Source: Auricularia sp. M13 (taxonomy: Eukaryota; Basidiomycota; Agaricomycetes; Auriculariales; Auriculariaceae). Taken from it: DNA of 64,000 bases. Numbering within the stretch: position 1 is the stretch's first letter; each line of letters starts with the position of its first letter. The notes under the pieces are model-generated. The model saw nothing but the letters and a program-made list of their open reading frames with translations, did no database searches and was not told the origin of the DNA. The position numbers and the translations under genes are program-made. Shown here piece by piece: positions 23,755 through 35,546 of the stretch. The stretch is from the NCBI GenBank assembly GCA_037042915.1, contig CM073194.1:4774001-4838000 (forward strand), given 5' to 3'.

Positions 23755-24970
23755 TCACGCCTTCTTGGGCCAGTTGTCGAAGCCCAATTCGACCGCTACA
23801 GATACGCTTGTCAGCCAACAAAACACTGGAGTTGAAATAATAAGAAACCCGGACTTACGCCACGGCGGCGTGATAAACCGCTTCGCCTTGCCGCTTGGAG
23901 CGACGGCGTCGAGGGCCTTGATGTCTTCCGCGTCGAGCGTGACCTTGAGCGGCTCCTCGAGGTTCTGCGTGATGCGCGCCGGCGTGACGGACTTGGGCAG
24001 CACGACGATCTTCCGGGAGACTAGTGTAAGAGGGTGTCGCTCAATTTCTACTGATGATCTGAGGGAGCTTATACGCACTGAGCCATGCGAGGAGGACCGC
24101 GCTTGGCGACGTCTTGTGCTTCTCGGCAACGCGCGCGACGACCTCGTCCTGCAGGAGCGGCGAGCCAGTGCTACCGAGCGGGCTGTACGCCTGAGGGAGG
24201 ATGCCCTTCTCGTGCAGGTAGTTGACGAGCGGTGGGTCCGGGTTGTACAGGTGCAACTCGAGCTTGAAATCAATGAAATTAACGAATGTCATTTACACGA
24301 AGATATCGATGCAAAACTGACCTGATCTACAGCGGGGATGACCTCCGCGGTCTTGAGGAGCTCCTCGAGCTTGAGCTTTGAGAAATTTGATACTCCAATA
24401 GCCTTGGTCTTCCCCTGCTTATAGACAGCCTCCATCTGGCGCCAAGTGTCCGCAATTTCCCAGCCGTCGTGCAGGCCGCGCGTGCCGTCCGGGCGGGTGG
24501 GGAAGTTGGGGTGGTTGCCGTTCGGGTTGAGTGCGACGGGCCAGTGCACGAGGAAGAGATCGAGGTACTCCAGGCCGAGGTTGTCCAGCGACTCCTGCAG
24601 GGCCTCCGCCACGCGCGAGTGCTTCGTGCTCCAGAGCTTGCTGGTCACGAAGATCTCTGAGCGTGGGACGCCGGAGCGCCGGATGCCCTCGCCCACGGCA
24701 GCCTCATTGCCATACATCCTGACGAATATAAATGAGGAATCTTGTATAGAGCAGTATATGCGTACCAGGCACAGTCGAGGTGACGGTAACCAATCTTGAG
24801 AGCATGCTCGACGGCCGCAGTGACCTCCTCGGGCTTGCTCTGCCAGGTCCCTGCGCGAAATCGTCCAGTTAGCCGGGCATTGGTACTGCCAGCTGTATAT
24901 GCGTACCGAGGCCAATGGCAGGGATGGAAGCGCCGGTGTTGAGCTTGAAGCTGGGTACGGTCACGGTCAT
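23755..24970 (-). CDS. Aldo-keto reductase
   Basis: Six exons (24907-24970, 24766-24850, 24322-24718, 24079-24262, 23859-24020 and 23755-23795) close at 310 aa. It is an NADPH-dependent (alpha/beta)8-barrel oxidoreductase reducing aldehydes and ketones. The tetrad is intact: D47 and Y52 (HLDCAWMYGNE), K77 (VTSKLW) and H108 (FLVHWPV). Cofactor and barrel motifs IGVSNFSKLKLEELL and VVLPKSVTPARI are present. Length and order fit family members such as xylose/glycerol reductases and GCY1-like enzymes. Substrate cannot be assigned. It is cytosolic. A TATA box and a TGACGTC (CRE-type) site precede it. Confidence 0.93.
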
Positions 24971-25484
24971 TGTTGAGCTAGAGATGGTGGTGGCGTGAAA
25001 CTGGAATGCAATCGATTGCGCCTGACGTCGTGCTTTATAGTCGGCCATCCGGTCCGGGCATACCCGACCCGGACCGGCGTTGGTAACCTCTGCGTGTTAC
25101 TGTGATTTGAGTTACTAATCTTACTGACTGGACTCACTAATTAGTAACATGTTTTATTAACATGAAACAACATGAAGAGTATTCGTCTCGGAGCTGGGTG
25201 AGTGATGCTGGATTTCCTGGAGGAGAACCTGAGAAAGCATCATAGTAACTTACGATGCGCCTTACGAGACCGGATCTGAAGCCTGAGTAAAGGTGATCAA
25301 TCTCAAACGAAGCGAGGACAAAGAGAAAGAGATGCAAGCATCGACGTCGGACGATGCTATAATATTGAATGTGAACAAAGGCCTATCTGGATACCTACTC
25401 GCCAGGAAGCTCACTCATATGGACGCAAATACTTCTGCGCATAAACCGCAGGCGTCCTGAGCCCTTCCCAGCTGAAGCCCGAGG
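24971..25484. other. Intergenic region with GTTACTAA-like motifs
   Basis: Besides the reductase promoter, 25096-25160 contains several GTTACTAA/TTAGTAAC words like the subterminal repeats of the hAT MITE at 18549. They may be a remnant, but no terminal repeat pair was found. Confidence 0.3.
25023..25039 (-). promoter_or_regulatory. TATA box and CRE-like site of the aldo-keto reductase
   Basis: The minus strand reads TATAAAG at 25033-25039, about 65 bp before the ATG. A TGACGTC core (25023-25029) is immediately adjacent; bZIP factors of the Atf1/CRE type bind such cores in fungi. Confidence 0.4.
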
Positions 25485-28132
25485 CTATCTCACGTAGCTC
25501 GCACAAAGCTCAGATGCCGTCAGCCGTTCCGCCGGATTTTGCGCTATCATGCGCCGCAACAGACCCATCGGCGCACCAGGAAGGAGGTTTTGCACCTGAT
25601 CATGTGCCACAGTGTGAAATGAGTCGCAAGTTTGTACAGCGGCGGGCAAGGAACGCAGTTCCCCCAGACATAATGCACATTTGCCACACGTCCGCAGCAA
25701 ACGGCGAATAAGGCACCTGGGTGAGCATTTCAGGCGCTGGGATTCGATCGCATGATTCGGCGACGGCCACCGGGAATCTCACGACGGTCTGCGTCTTGGT
25801 TGAAGAGTCTGCTTCGAAGCAAACCGCACGTTAAAGTCAATTGTGTACTGTTTGAGGGGGAAGGGGGAAGGGCGATCTGAAGGGGCGCGGATGTAGTGAG
25901 CGAGCCTTCGCAGCGTCGGGTCCGGAGCCGATGAAGTTGCCGACGACGTTGTCGGGGAATATGTCCTGCGCGGATGAGCAGCTGTTGACCCACATATTGA
26001 CGGCAATGAGAGATTCCTCGATGCGCAACCAGACGCTCATGGACGAAATGCTACAGCCTCCAAATTCAAACGGGAAACGACTCAACGTTAGCACTCGATC
26101 ACATTGATATTGGATTTGACTGACGCACCTCGAGCACCTGAATAATAGTGGCCAAGACGTCTCGAACGTCCTCGAAGTCCCAATACGACGGATCAGCATG
26201 ATTTCCCGTCACGGGTACCCGTGCCTGAGAAAAAATGAGTCGAATGGATCCCAGAGTGAGGGAGGATGCGTTTCTATAATGTCGGGAATTGTGTTCCGCA
26301 AGGCGTTAATATTCTGGGGAAATATTGCATATGGGTCGTCGATTCGATGAAAATGATTAAGTCGTTCAGATGATGAGCGTTCAAGGACAAGTGACAAGAA
26401 GCTCCGCTCGAAATTGCTCCTCGTTCTGCCCGCTATGACACTGGAAGCAGGTGCGCATATCATTTTGCGCCATATATTCCACGGAATTATGCACAAAAGG
26501 CGCGAATCGGTGTATCAAGTTGCAATCATTTCATTTTACATGAATCCTCGAATCACAGTAACAAAGGACTCGTATGGTTGGCCTCGCAGTATGCCTCGTA
26601 AACGGCGTCGTCCTGCCAGGCGACGGATCTGTCTACTTTGGCGAATACAAGCCTCCCCGTGCGCCGTGAAATACTGGCCTGGATCGTATTTGCATCGTAC
26701 GGGCGAACCTGCTCGCGCCAATCCTGTACCAACTCTCCGTCGCGCCCCTGGCCGGTGTATTCGAACGCAGGCTCAAGCCCCACTCTGAATCCCGACTGGA
26801 GGCTGCTAGGTGCGTGATCCAGTGAAATCCTGTGCGTCTCGCTGGGGATCTAAACGACGGTCAGCTATCGAAGCATTCGGAATACACACAAAAAGCACCT
26901 CATCAGTCCCCTGGTCCTCGCTTGGCGCGTGCTCCGCTGTAGTCGCGGTGTAGTTTGATGATGTGTGTTGGGTCCCCCCCGCAATCTCGTACGTGAGCTG
27001 CGCGGGCGACGCAGCGGCATTTTCAGCCTGCACACGATGTCGCCTGGCCGCGCGCTCGTCCGCGATTGTCATTTCGCCGTCCGCGTCCTCGTCTATGGCC
27101 CGTCGCTTTGCAATACGACGGCGAGAGTAGACATCCCGCTCCACTACAATGGCGTCGTTACTGTGTTCGACGTCTGCGTCAACGCCCGCGTATCCTGAAT
27201 CGTTTTGCTGCGCAGCGTCGCCCACATTCCTGTTGCCTTCGTGCTTCCCGTTGGCGCATCCAGTGGGGGTAGCCTCTTCGCCGTCATACGCAAGCTCGTC
27301 GTCTGACTCGACGTGATCCTCCGAAACCGCGTCGTTTGGCTCCTCTTCGGCATCCCCGGACGTCCAGCCTAAGTCTGCCCTGTGCTCGTACGCAAGCCCG
27401 GCTAGCTCTGGATTCAGCCTGTGGAGCACGTTGAAGTACCGGTACTTCCTCAGCGCGAGTTCGAGATCCTCGTCACTCTGCGTCCGAAGGACGTTAGAAG
27501 TTGATACACGCTGCTCGCCACTGACCAGTTCAGTAGGCACGTCATTCGTCTCTGATTTGGAGCATTCGATACCAAGTGCTTCGGCGTCCGCAGGTGTCTC
27601 GGCTGCAGCATGGTCCTCGACTCGAGGTGGCACGTACGCCAGGTGTGGATACAAGTGCGCGAACTGCAGCGCGCCCCCGTACTCGACCGCGGCTCGAGTC
27701 GCCTTCCGGTCAGCCTGGGCAAGACGTAAGCTCTCGACATCGACGAAAGGCAGAGCAGCACCGTACAAGGATGGCATGGATTCGGAACGCACTCCTTCCC
27801 AGTGGCGAGGGTGCTGCGTGCGGTGAGCATCTCCTGTGTGACTCCGCACAAGGCGTAGACGCACTTGGTTGGTCATCGTCGGACTCGGCCTGGTCATGCA
27901 TGGGTGGTGGCGTCGTTGGCCGCTCTTCGACGTTGAGCTCGTTCTTGCGCTCTAGACCGCCTACTTCTCGGGTCTCCATTTCCGGTGGCACATTCTCCTT
28001 CCCTTCTGTGCGCTGTTGCACTTGACGTGTGTTGGTGGTCGGTGGTCGTCGCTTGCTCTCCGCGCGTGGGGTGGCACCCGGCGACTGCTCCTACTCCATC
28101 TCCTTCCAATACTCGTCCTCCGCGGCATTCAT
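25485..28132 (-). pseudogene. Protein-kinase-like multi-exon gene with apparent lesions
   Basis: A long exon (start uncertain, 3' end at about 26930) joins through a 54-bp intron (GTGCTT…TTTAG) to an exon starting IPSETHRISLDHAP. Further minus-strand exons hold kinase-like blocks: TIDFNVRFASK (DFG position), APEMLTQVPYSPFAADVW (APE and DVW), and LLRRMIAQNPAERLTASE (end of the C-lobe). The N-terminal half is acidic and low-complexity. Problems: the likely ATG at 28132 is followed after 13 codons by in-frame TAG (28091-28093), although the frame then continues well. I also could not keep one frame between DVW and the last exon. Either a later ATG and unusual introns are used, or the gene is decaying. 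Middle exons are approximate. Confidence 0.5.
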
Positions 28133-28713
28133 GTTGGATTCCGTCAGGGGTGACAGGTTGAACGTCGCATTAGTCATTGCTCACGTCGACGAGGGAGGAA
28201 ATATGAGGCGAGTTGCGTGGCGTTTGCAGCTCCGACAGTGTGTCTTTTGTATCCCGGATCCGGATGCAGGCGCAATTGCTACCACCACACGGTTTACACC
28301 GAGAGTCCTGCGTGTAACGGTCGTGCTGTTATTACAGAGCCTCAAGTCCCAATCCTGCAAACTACGTCTCAGAGAGTTAAATGCTGCAGGTACCTTTCGC
28401 TCAGCGTCTTGTCGCGTTTCCGCCTGGTTCGCGATGACCGGAATTCGAATGGCTGTTCATTTTCCATCTGTCATCTTGTTCAACACTCACGAGCAATTCC
28501 GCGTGTCTATACCACTGCCTAGCTACTAGCTAGCGTACAGCCTCAGGTGCACTGGCATTCGATGCGAAACTAAAAACATGCTTGATGCGTACATTTCCGT
28601 ATACAGATGAGCGGCGGTTCCCTAGGGCGCCAATCACGTCGGATTGCGCAGCACAACCGGTAAGGATTTATACTTTGAACTTGAGCTCTTTGGGCGGTGT
28701 CCGCGTTCCACTC
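28133..28713. other. Divergent intergenic region
   Basis: It lies between the kinase-like gene (minus) and the GPI-type protein (plus). An ATTTATAC TATA-like stretch sits near 28666 before the plus-strand ATG. Confidence 0.35.
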
Positions 28714-29899
28714 ATGTATCTTGACCTCCTTCCTCCTTCGAGCTCGCGCCGCGCCGTACCCATCCCCCGTCCCATAGTGCACCCCGAGCCTCCGCCTGCA
28801 GCCCATCCCGAGCCTCTGCCATCTGACCCGGAGGGCTCGGGCAGCAAGCCCGAAATGCCCGAAATTCCTGACTTCGGTGGGATGTCGAATCCTGGTTCCC
28901 AGAGCAGCGGCTCCGTCGTCGACGACGACAACGATGATAATAAACACATCGGCGACGACACGCGGCCGGCGTTCGACTTTCAAGGTCCGGGGGGCAACAC
29001 GCTTCACGCGATCGCCTTTGGAAGCGGGGGCGGAGACGTCTCCACTGTCCCCGCTGGACGGCCGTTCGAGGGGCGCAAACTCGGCGGTGGGACCAGGGAT
29101 GGTGTATATGGCTCGAGGTACGTCTTGCTCGCTTTATGCGGGAGTAATTCAGACGTTCGATGCTTGGGCAGCACATATGGTAATGGGAGCGGGTTTCCTG
29201 GAATGCCTGCAGGCGGACATGGGGTTGCAGGCGCTCCTCTCCCATACTACTTCTGGCCTGTATCGTGGGGCTCTGCAGTGAACTCTGAACCCGCGTACCT
29301 TCATACTGATGAGGTAGGTACATTAACTATGGAGCTTCCCGTCTCGCTTGCCGCGTTGTTCCAATATCTCATGCATCTTGTAGTTCGGAGCACCCGACAA
29401 CGTGACGCGGCCGGGCGGCGCGCAGCAGTATCTCACCGTGGTAGCGCCTCTCCCTGGCACTGCGACCTACCATGTCGTCTCAGATTCGAGCACCATCAAG
29501 CTGCTCGCGGAGACGCTCGTCGATGGCTGCGGGAAGGAAATCCGCAACTTGAAGTTTCTGGAACCGGTGGCCTTCACCGGGGCCGCGTCCGACCCGCAGC
29601 CTGAGAGCGCGATCCAGTACTACCGTGCGAGCACGGTAGCGCTCACGCTCGAGGGGTACAACAACATCGATGCTGTCACCAATGGAACTCCAGATGCGCC
29701 GCTCCCTGCTGACCTTGACAAGACGTTCCTCGAGTGTGTAAACAAGACGATCGGGGTGAGCGTGCCTCTTGTTGAACCCCCGCGCACCTTGGCGTCCACC
29801 CCAGCGAGCGCGCCCCCTCCGGTCAACGATGCCGCTTCGCTTGCCGCGCCGGTATGGCTGTTGCTCTGCTTGATGCTTGCATATCGCGCTGTCTTATAA
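28714..29899 (+). CDS. Probable GPI-anchored, Gly/Pro-rich surface protein
   Basis: Exons 28714-29117, 29172-29313 and 29384-29899 (54- and 70-bp introns, GTACGT and GTAGGT donors) close at 353 aa. The N-terminal third is Pro/Ser/Gly-rich. The centre has Gly/Tyr segments (GVYGSSTYGNGSGFPGMP) seen in conserved basidiomycete surface proteins of unknown function. A globular region follows (QQYLTVVAPLPGTATYHVVS). The C-terminus ends in a short hydrophobic tail (LAAPVWLLLCLMLAYRAVL) after a small-residue stretch, as in GPI-anchor signals. No signal peptide follows the chosen ATG, so a further 5' exon or another start is possible. Confidence 0.65.
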
Positions 29900-30357
29900 A
29901 CGCGATGAGATTGTTCTCTTCCTCAACGGCGGACCTTTTTTCTTCCTGGGACTGTTCGGCTCAGGACAATTTTGCCTTTTTCCCTTTTCTTATGTATTTT
30001 CAAGTAATGGTAGTTCGTGCCTGTTTACGAACACGGTAATGAGGGTGGAACGAAGATATAAGTTTCGCGCACAAGAGTGAAAAGTGTTCGACATGTCGCC
30101 TCGATGACCCCACCCAGTTGCTTTCAATGTTCGCGTTGTGAAATACCTGTGAGAGTTGAGTGAGAGGTGACATACGTCCACCTCCAAAGGTTCCCATCGT
30201 ACATAACCATGAGGTTAGTGCATAGATTCACGCAGACTGCAGATGTCTGAAATTTTTGGTCTTCTTTAGGTAAGAGGGGTATCGCTGCCAAACGCCGGCT
30301 CGCCGGCTCGGCAGCGGATCCCATATCGGGCTTGATCCCAAACCGCCACCAGTGACC
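29900..30357. other. Intergenic region
   Basis: About 460 bp between two plus-strand genes; terminator of one and promoter of the other. No gene seen. Confidence 0.35.
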
Positions 30358-31597
30358 ATGAGCGAGCCAGCACCCGCGCCCGAAAGCACATTGCCCTACC
30401 CTCCGCTCAAGGAGAACGCACAGTTCGTTGTCCTGTCCGACTGGTAATGTACGCAGCTGCCATCGATCAGCCGTATTTCTAATGACCTGCGCTCTCGAAG
30501 GGACGGCACGATCACCACGTTCGACTCGAATGACTGTGGGTGTGCACTGAACTAAGCGTACATCGGGTAGGCTTATCATGTGTAGATCTGACGGATAACT
30601 TTGGCATGGGCCTCGAAGAGCGCCGTAAGCTCAACATTGAGATTTTACATGAGCGCCTGACGTTCAGGTCTGCTCGCCAGTCTTGGTGGCACAGAATAGT
30701 TCGGCTGATAATGTGACAAAGGGACGCGTTCCAGGCCGAAATGCGCTCGATTCCTATGTCGTTCGAGGAATGCAAAAAGATTATGGTCCGCGGTACGCCC
30801 CATTTCAGTTTTCCTGCACACGTTTACCACAGGTCTCATGAAGTACTGCCCTTCTTCAAGACATAAAGATAGACCCGAGCTTCGCCGACTTTGAAGCATG
30901 GTGCAGGGCACACGACGTGCCGATTGTCATCGTCTCGAGGTGCGTTTATCCGGCTGTCCATAGGCCCTTCCTGCGTTGAATGAGACTAAGCGGGATGGAA
31001 CCTCTCATCCGTGCGGTCTTGACGAGTCAGGTCGGAGAGGAAGACGCGCAGCGAATTGACATCATCGCCAACACGGTCAAAGTCGAGGCGGACGGGACAT
31101 GGGACATCTCGTACCGTCATCCCACCAGGTACCGTATATCCCATCCCTTACCCTTTTTTGACACTCATTATTGTTCCTTTCAAAAATATCTCAGCGGATT
31201 CGGTCACGACAAGAGCCAGGCGATCCTGCCATACCGCAAGCTAGCGCACCGGCCGTTCCTGTTCTTCCTCGGAGACGGCGTGAGCGGTACGTCGTCTCAT
31301 CGCTGCTTCGGCTCTACCTTCACGATGTGGCTGCAGACCTCTCGGCGGCGCGGCACGCCGACCTGCTACTCGTCAAAGCGAAGGCGGGAGGCGAAAACGA
31401 CCTCGCAGCCTACTGCCGCCGGGAGGGAATCCCTCGCGTCCTTTTCGAAGACTTCCGCGGCGCGTTGAAGGTAAAATGAGCTGCACTCGGTATTCAATAG
31501 TGGTTCTCTGACTACTACTTTCCAGGTCGTTATGGGCATTGTCAGCGGCGACATGACGAAGGAGGATGTTCTCGCGATGGAAGTCGTCAAGGCGTAG
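30358..31597 (+). CDS. HAD-superfamily phosphatase (phosphoserine/DKMTPP phosphatase-like)
   Basis: Nine exons: 30358-30443, 30501-30541, 30586-30667, 30722-30792, 30861-30939, 30991-31128, 31195-31286, 31337-31470 and 31526-31597; all phases close to 264 aa. Residues 28-35 are DWDGTITT, the DxDGT nucleophile motif. VIVSSGMEPLIR carries the motif-II Ser, GHDKSQAI the motif-III Lys, and FFLGDGVSDLSAA the metal-binding GDGxSD. It belongs to the fungal group annotated as 2,3-diketo-5-methylthio-1-phosphopentane phosphatase or phosphoserine-phosphatase-like. The true substrate is uncertain; it is cytosolic. Introns are 44-68 bp, and two acceptors end in AAG. Confidence 0.88.
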
Positions 31598-31937
31598 ACT
31601 ACCATAGAACCTTTCACTCAACTCAGTGTGCGCCCAGCTGCTGTGCACTATTATTGATTTAACAGAAGTCACGATGAGCCTTCAAGCTTCACAGTTCACC
31701 ATTGCTGGTTGGTGGAGTCCATGAGCAGGCGCGCTGCGATGAGACTAACGGTTCGAATGCGACAGACAAGGCAATTATATTGCTGCGGGTATTACACAGC
31801 AAAAGGGATTAAGTGTCTGTAATCAATCCTCAGTGGGGAAAACGGTGAAGCGAAGGCTGAAGGCGCTGCCAGAGGCGGGCGCGGCCGTGACCTCTGTGAT
31901 AAATGGTCAGATATGAACGCAGAATCGGGGTGGCAGG
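31598..31937. other. Convergent intergenic region
   Basis: About 340 bp between convergent 3' ends; no feature seen. Confidence 0.35.
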
Positions 31938-32565
31938 CTACGAACGCTTGACGATGTTGTTGCCGGTGGTGACGGGGAAGTCGGTGTACATAATCGACGG
32001 GCTGAAATAATGTCAGTTCTCTGCAGCCGCAGAGGGAGTCGAGCTGAGCTCACTAGTTGTCGGCCGAGCCACCGAGGAGACGCGTGGTTCCCGTGCCAGT
32101 GGGGTTGCTTCCTGACCAGAAGACGCTCTGCGAGAGGACAAATGCTTAGCATGCGCAATGGCTAACAGTAATAAACGCCAGTGAGCTCACGAAGAACTGG
32201 TTGATGAGGCTCGCGTCGTCCGTGGTCGAGCACGGCTTCAAGGCGATCGTGTTGTCGCTCTCGCGGGTGAGGCACTTGCCGTTGAGGACGTAGCGGCCGT
32301 TGGCGTGCAGCTTGCCGTCGACGACAGAGGTCCCGTCGAAGCCCATGTAGGTTGAGTCGCACGGCTGGAACGTGAAGAGGGTGGGGTCCGCGTTCTTCTG
32401 GAGGTAAGCATCTCCGGCTGCGTCGACAACGGGAGAAAGTCCGAGGCCCGTCGCGGAGGCGCCGTTGACGACGGTGAGCTTGCCGTTCGTGAGGTCGCCG
32501 CAGGTGAGCGCGCTGGCAGAGCCGGCGGCGAGGGCGAGCGAGATGGAGGCGACGGTGAAGCGCAT
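31938..32565 (-). CDS. Small secreted protein, tandem family member 1 (intact)
   Basis: Exons 32191-32565, 32054-32127 and 31938-32001 close at 170 aa. The signal peptide MRFTVASISLALAAGSASA precedes LTCGDLTNGKLTVVNG. The core FTFQPCDSTYMGF, LHANGRYVLNGKCLTRE and IALKPCSTTDDASLINQFF has four regularly placed Cys and suggests a compact beta fold; a ricin-B-like trefoil is one guess. The C-terminal exons encode SVFWSGSNPTGTGTTRLL and NNIVKRS. Two paralogs follow upstream in the same orientation with identical intron positions. Function unknown. Confidence 0.8.
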
Positions 32566-33599
32566 TATGAAGTAGTTGCTGAAAAGAATGGAGGGTTCGA
32601 TACTGCTGGGACTGTGAGCTGCTCATGTGGCTTTTATATCTTGGCTACTGAATGCAGTACGGAAAGGGCAGACCGGTGATCGATCAGCGAGTCCACCGGT
32701 GCACCACTCGCCTGTCCAACTTAGCATGCAATCGAATCCTTCCCCGCAGTGACCCTCGGGACGACAACGAGAGGCCGAGTCTTTCCTCCGAGTGCTGCGC
32801 TCCAGCATTTCCGGCTTGCCTCTGAGATGGTACTCGATTCTCGGCCTGCTCATGGCCACTGAATACTTGAGCTAATAGCTTAAACCGTTGTGAGTACCTG
32901 ATGGGTGGCCAGGAAGTATATGCATTGACTAGGCGACCGAGGCGATATGAATCCGCAGCAGGATCCGCAGCTGTATTTTGGGCGATCTTCCTGATCCGCC
33001 AATCATGACAGGTGTGGCTCTGCTGACGATGACGTCCGTCCTCGCCTATGTATTTGTGTCCCACCGGAACTCCGACTCGCAGTTGAGGGGTTCAGGTATT
33101 ATAGCTAGCAGACCACAAAATATGACGCGAGCCTGAGAGTAATATGATTTTATCTTCGTGCCGGCTCGTGGGATCTAGTGCCAAGCGGAGCATGCATGCG
33201 ACGCTCGCGGGAGAAACGGGCTGACAGAACGCGGTCTCGGGAGATTATCAACCTGCACCAATTACGGCGACAGACAGCTACCGGTGGCTTTCGGGGCTCA
33301 CGCGCGCCGTCCATGATTGAAGATGATGGTTCTGGCCAGACTCTGTGCACGACTTGACAACCAGGTCGTCTCTTTGGAGGACAAACTATGGACACCATTT
33401 GCAATCCAGCGAAAGCTAACATTTGATCTCAGCAGTTGAAAAGAGTAAATTAAGGAGCTTGGCAATGTAATGTCCATGTATGCAATAACTCGGGAGTGGG
33501 GAACGTGGTGAAACACAGCACTGCCAGACGCCGGCACGGACGTAAGCTCTGTCCGGAGGGTCAAAAGTGAGCGCAAGCAGATGAAAATGTCCGTCCGCA
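32566..33599. other. Intergenic region in the tandem family
   Basis: 1 kb between members 1 and 2. Apart from the TATA box nothing was recognised. Confidence 0.35.
32631..32638 (-). promoter_or_regulatory. TATA box of secreted family member 1
   Basis: TATAAAAG on the minus strand, about 66 bp before the ATG at 32565. Confidence 0.5.
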
Positions 33600-34294
33600 C
33601 GCTTGACGATGCTGTTGCCGCGGCGGTCAGAGAACTCGGTGTAGATTACACCAGGGCTTAACCTCATCACAATTCTACAGCTTCGGTGAGGTGAGAGCTT
33701 ACTAGTTAGAAGACGGGCCTCCGAGACGCGTGACTCCGCTGCCCTTGGCGTTGCTTCCCTGTCAGAAGACGCTTTGCAAGAGAATGGTTTCTTGGAAACG
33801 GCGAGGAAAAAAGTTGTTAGAGTATGGGAGCACGCACAAAGATACAGCGACCCCTCCCCGCTCCACCGGGAAGAGGGGTCGCTGCATTGACCGTCGCTCT
33901 CAGGTAGTCTAGCACAAAGAAATCCCTGGAGATGCTCGCGTCGTCCTTGGTCGAGCACGTCTTGATCGCGATCACGCCGTTGCTCTCGCGGAGGAGGCAC
34001 TTGCCGTTGAGGACGTAGCGGCCATTGGCGTGCAGCTTACCGTCTCCGACCCAGGTCTTCGCGAAGACCGTGTCGGACGAATCGCATGCTTGGAATGTGA
34101 AGAGGAATTGGGTCCGCGTTCTGCTGGAGGTAGCCATCGCCGTCCGCGTCGGTGACGGGCGCCAGCCCAAGACCCTTCGCTGACGCGCCGTTGCCGACTG
34201 TGAGCTTGCCCTCCGCGAGATTCGTGCGTGTCAGCGCGTTGACGGAGCCGGCGGCCAATGCGAGGGAGACGGAAGCGAGGATGAAGTGCTTCGC
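33600..34294 (-). pseudogene. Small secreted protein, tandem family member 2 (dead copy)
   Basis: It aligns along its length with members 1 and 3, but carries several independent lesions. The start position holds GCG instead of ATG (34292-34294), although the signal-peptide-like KHFILASVSLALAAGSVNA remains. The first mature Cys is replaced by Arg. An extra base near 34105-34112 shifts the frame between GDGYLQQNADP and FLFTFQACDSS. In exon 2 the codon matching member 1's Trp is TGA (33762-33764). The first donor is GTGCTA rather than GTGAGC or GTGCGT. Exon 3 remains readable (VIYTEFSDRRGNSIVKR). This is a clear unprocessed pseudogene left by tandem duplication. No repaired reading is proposed. 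Confidence 0.88.
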
Positions 34295-34885
34295 GAGACG
34301 AATGCTGAAACGAAGCGAGAGGTACCACTGCTGAAACAGGATTTTGCCGAAGTGCCTTCATATTATACATCGCTAGTATTACGCAGTCAGGAAGGTACAT
34401 TGGGAAACTGCGCTGACTGAATTTACCTGTCCAACAGTCCATAATCGGGCTTGGAAGAGACTCTCCACATTCGCCCCGGACGAGAGGGTAATTCGCCTTT
34501 GCTGCGCGACGGAGAATCACCAGGCAATCCGCAGCCGCATTTGGTGCAATCCGCGGATCACACAATGTGGCTGTGAGGATGACAAGGCTGTTTGGCGTTG
34601 GTTTAGGGAATACTCCGAAAGGTAAGGCAGGAAGGAAGGTGCTAAATGTATGAAACATTGCTATATTATGCAGTACTCATTTCGTAGTCGCATCCTGCGT
34701 TGAAGGAGGTGAACTCGCCGGGAATCGGGCGTTTTCACCATTGATAGTGAGTTGTATTTGTACAGAAGTTAAAATGAGAAAGATTGTTCAAGTGTACAAG
34801 AGGCTTATACAATCAGACAGTGGTGAAGCGCAAGCCATATGCATTGCCCGCGGAGGGAGCACTCTTCAATTCTGCAGTCATTGAG
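34295..34885. other. Intergenic region
   Basis: About 590 bp between tandem family members 2 and 3; no gene recognised. Confidence 0.35.
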
Positions 34886-35546
34886 TCAGAATATGATGAA
34901 GCGGAGAATGCAGAACGTACGGCTGACGACACTGTTACCGCGGCGGGTAAAGACGTTGGTGTAAACAACTGATGGACTGGGGACAAGATCAGACGTGAAA
35001 AGCAGGCAGAAGGTGAACTTACTAGTTGTTCACGGGACCAAAAAGAAGACGAGTAACACCCGTACCGGACGCTGCGGCTGTCTGGAAGAAAACGCTCTGA
35101 AAAAAAAATACTGGTCAGGTGGGTAAAGCCAAGTAGTCTGCAGATACACGCACAAAGAACTGGTTTACAAGTGTCGAATCGTCCTTGGTAGCGCACTTCT
35201 TGAGGGCAAGCACGCCGTCGCTCTCGCGGATGACGCACTTGCCGTTGAGAACGTATCTGCCGTTGGCGCGGTACTTGCCATCGACGACCTGGCTAGCCGG
35301 GAAACCCATGTAGGTGGACGCACACTTCTGGAAGGTGTACACAACCGGAGTAGCGTTCTCTTGCACGAACCCGTCGCCGTCGCCGTCAGTCACAGGCGAC
35401 AACCCGAGCTTCGTCGTGCACGAAGTCGAGTTCGTGGCCTTGATGACCGTGAGAGTGCCCCGTGCAACCGTCGCGCAAGTCAGTGCGGCGCTGGCGGAGC
35501 CGGCGGCGAGGACGATCAAAGCGATGGAAGCTAGGGAGAAGCGCAT
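34886..35546 (-). CDS. Small secreted protein, tandem family member 3 (intact)
   Basis: Exons 35154-35546, 35023-35096 and 34886-34976 close at 185 aa, with intron positions as in member 1. The signal peptide is MRFSLASIALIVLAAGSASA. Conserved core motifs are YTFQKCASTYMGF, YRANGRYVLNGKCVIRE and LALKKCATKDDSTLVNQFF. It has an extra Cys in an insertion (SCTTKLGL) and a longer C-terminus ending FCILRFIIF. It is more diverged from member 1 than the dead copy is, so it is probably the older branch. Confidence 0.8.

Noticed and set aside
25096-25160. Second hAT MITE
   Set aside because: Only GTTACTAA-like words; no terminal inverted repeats or target duplication.
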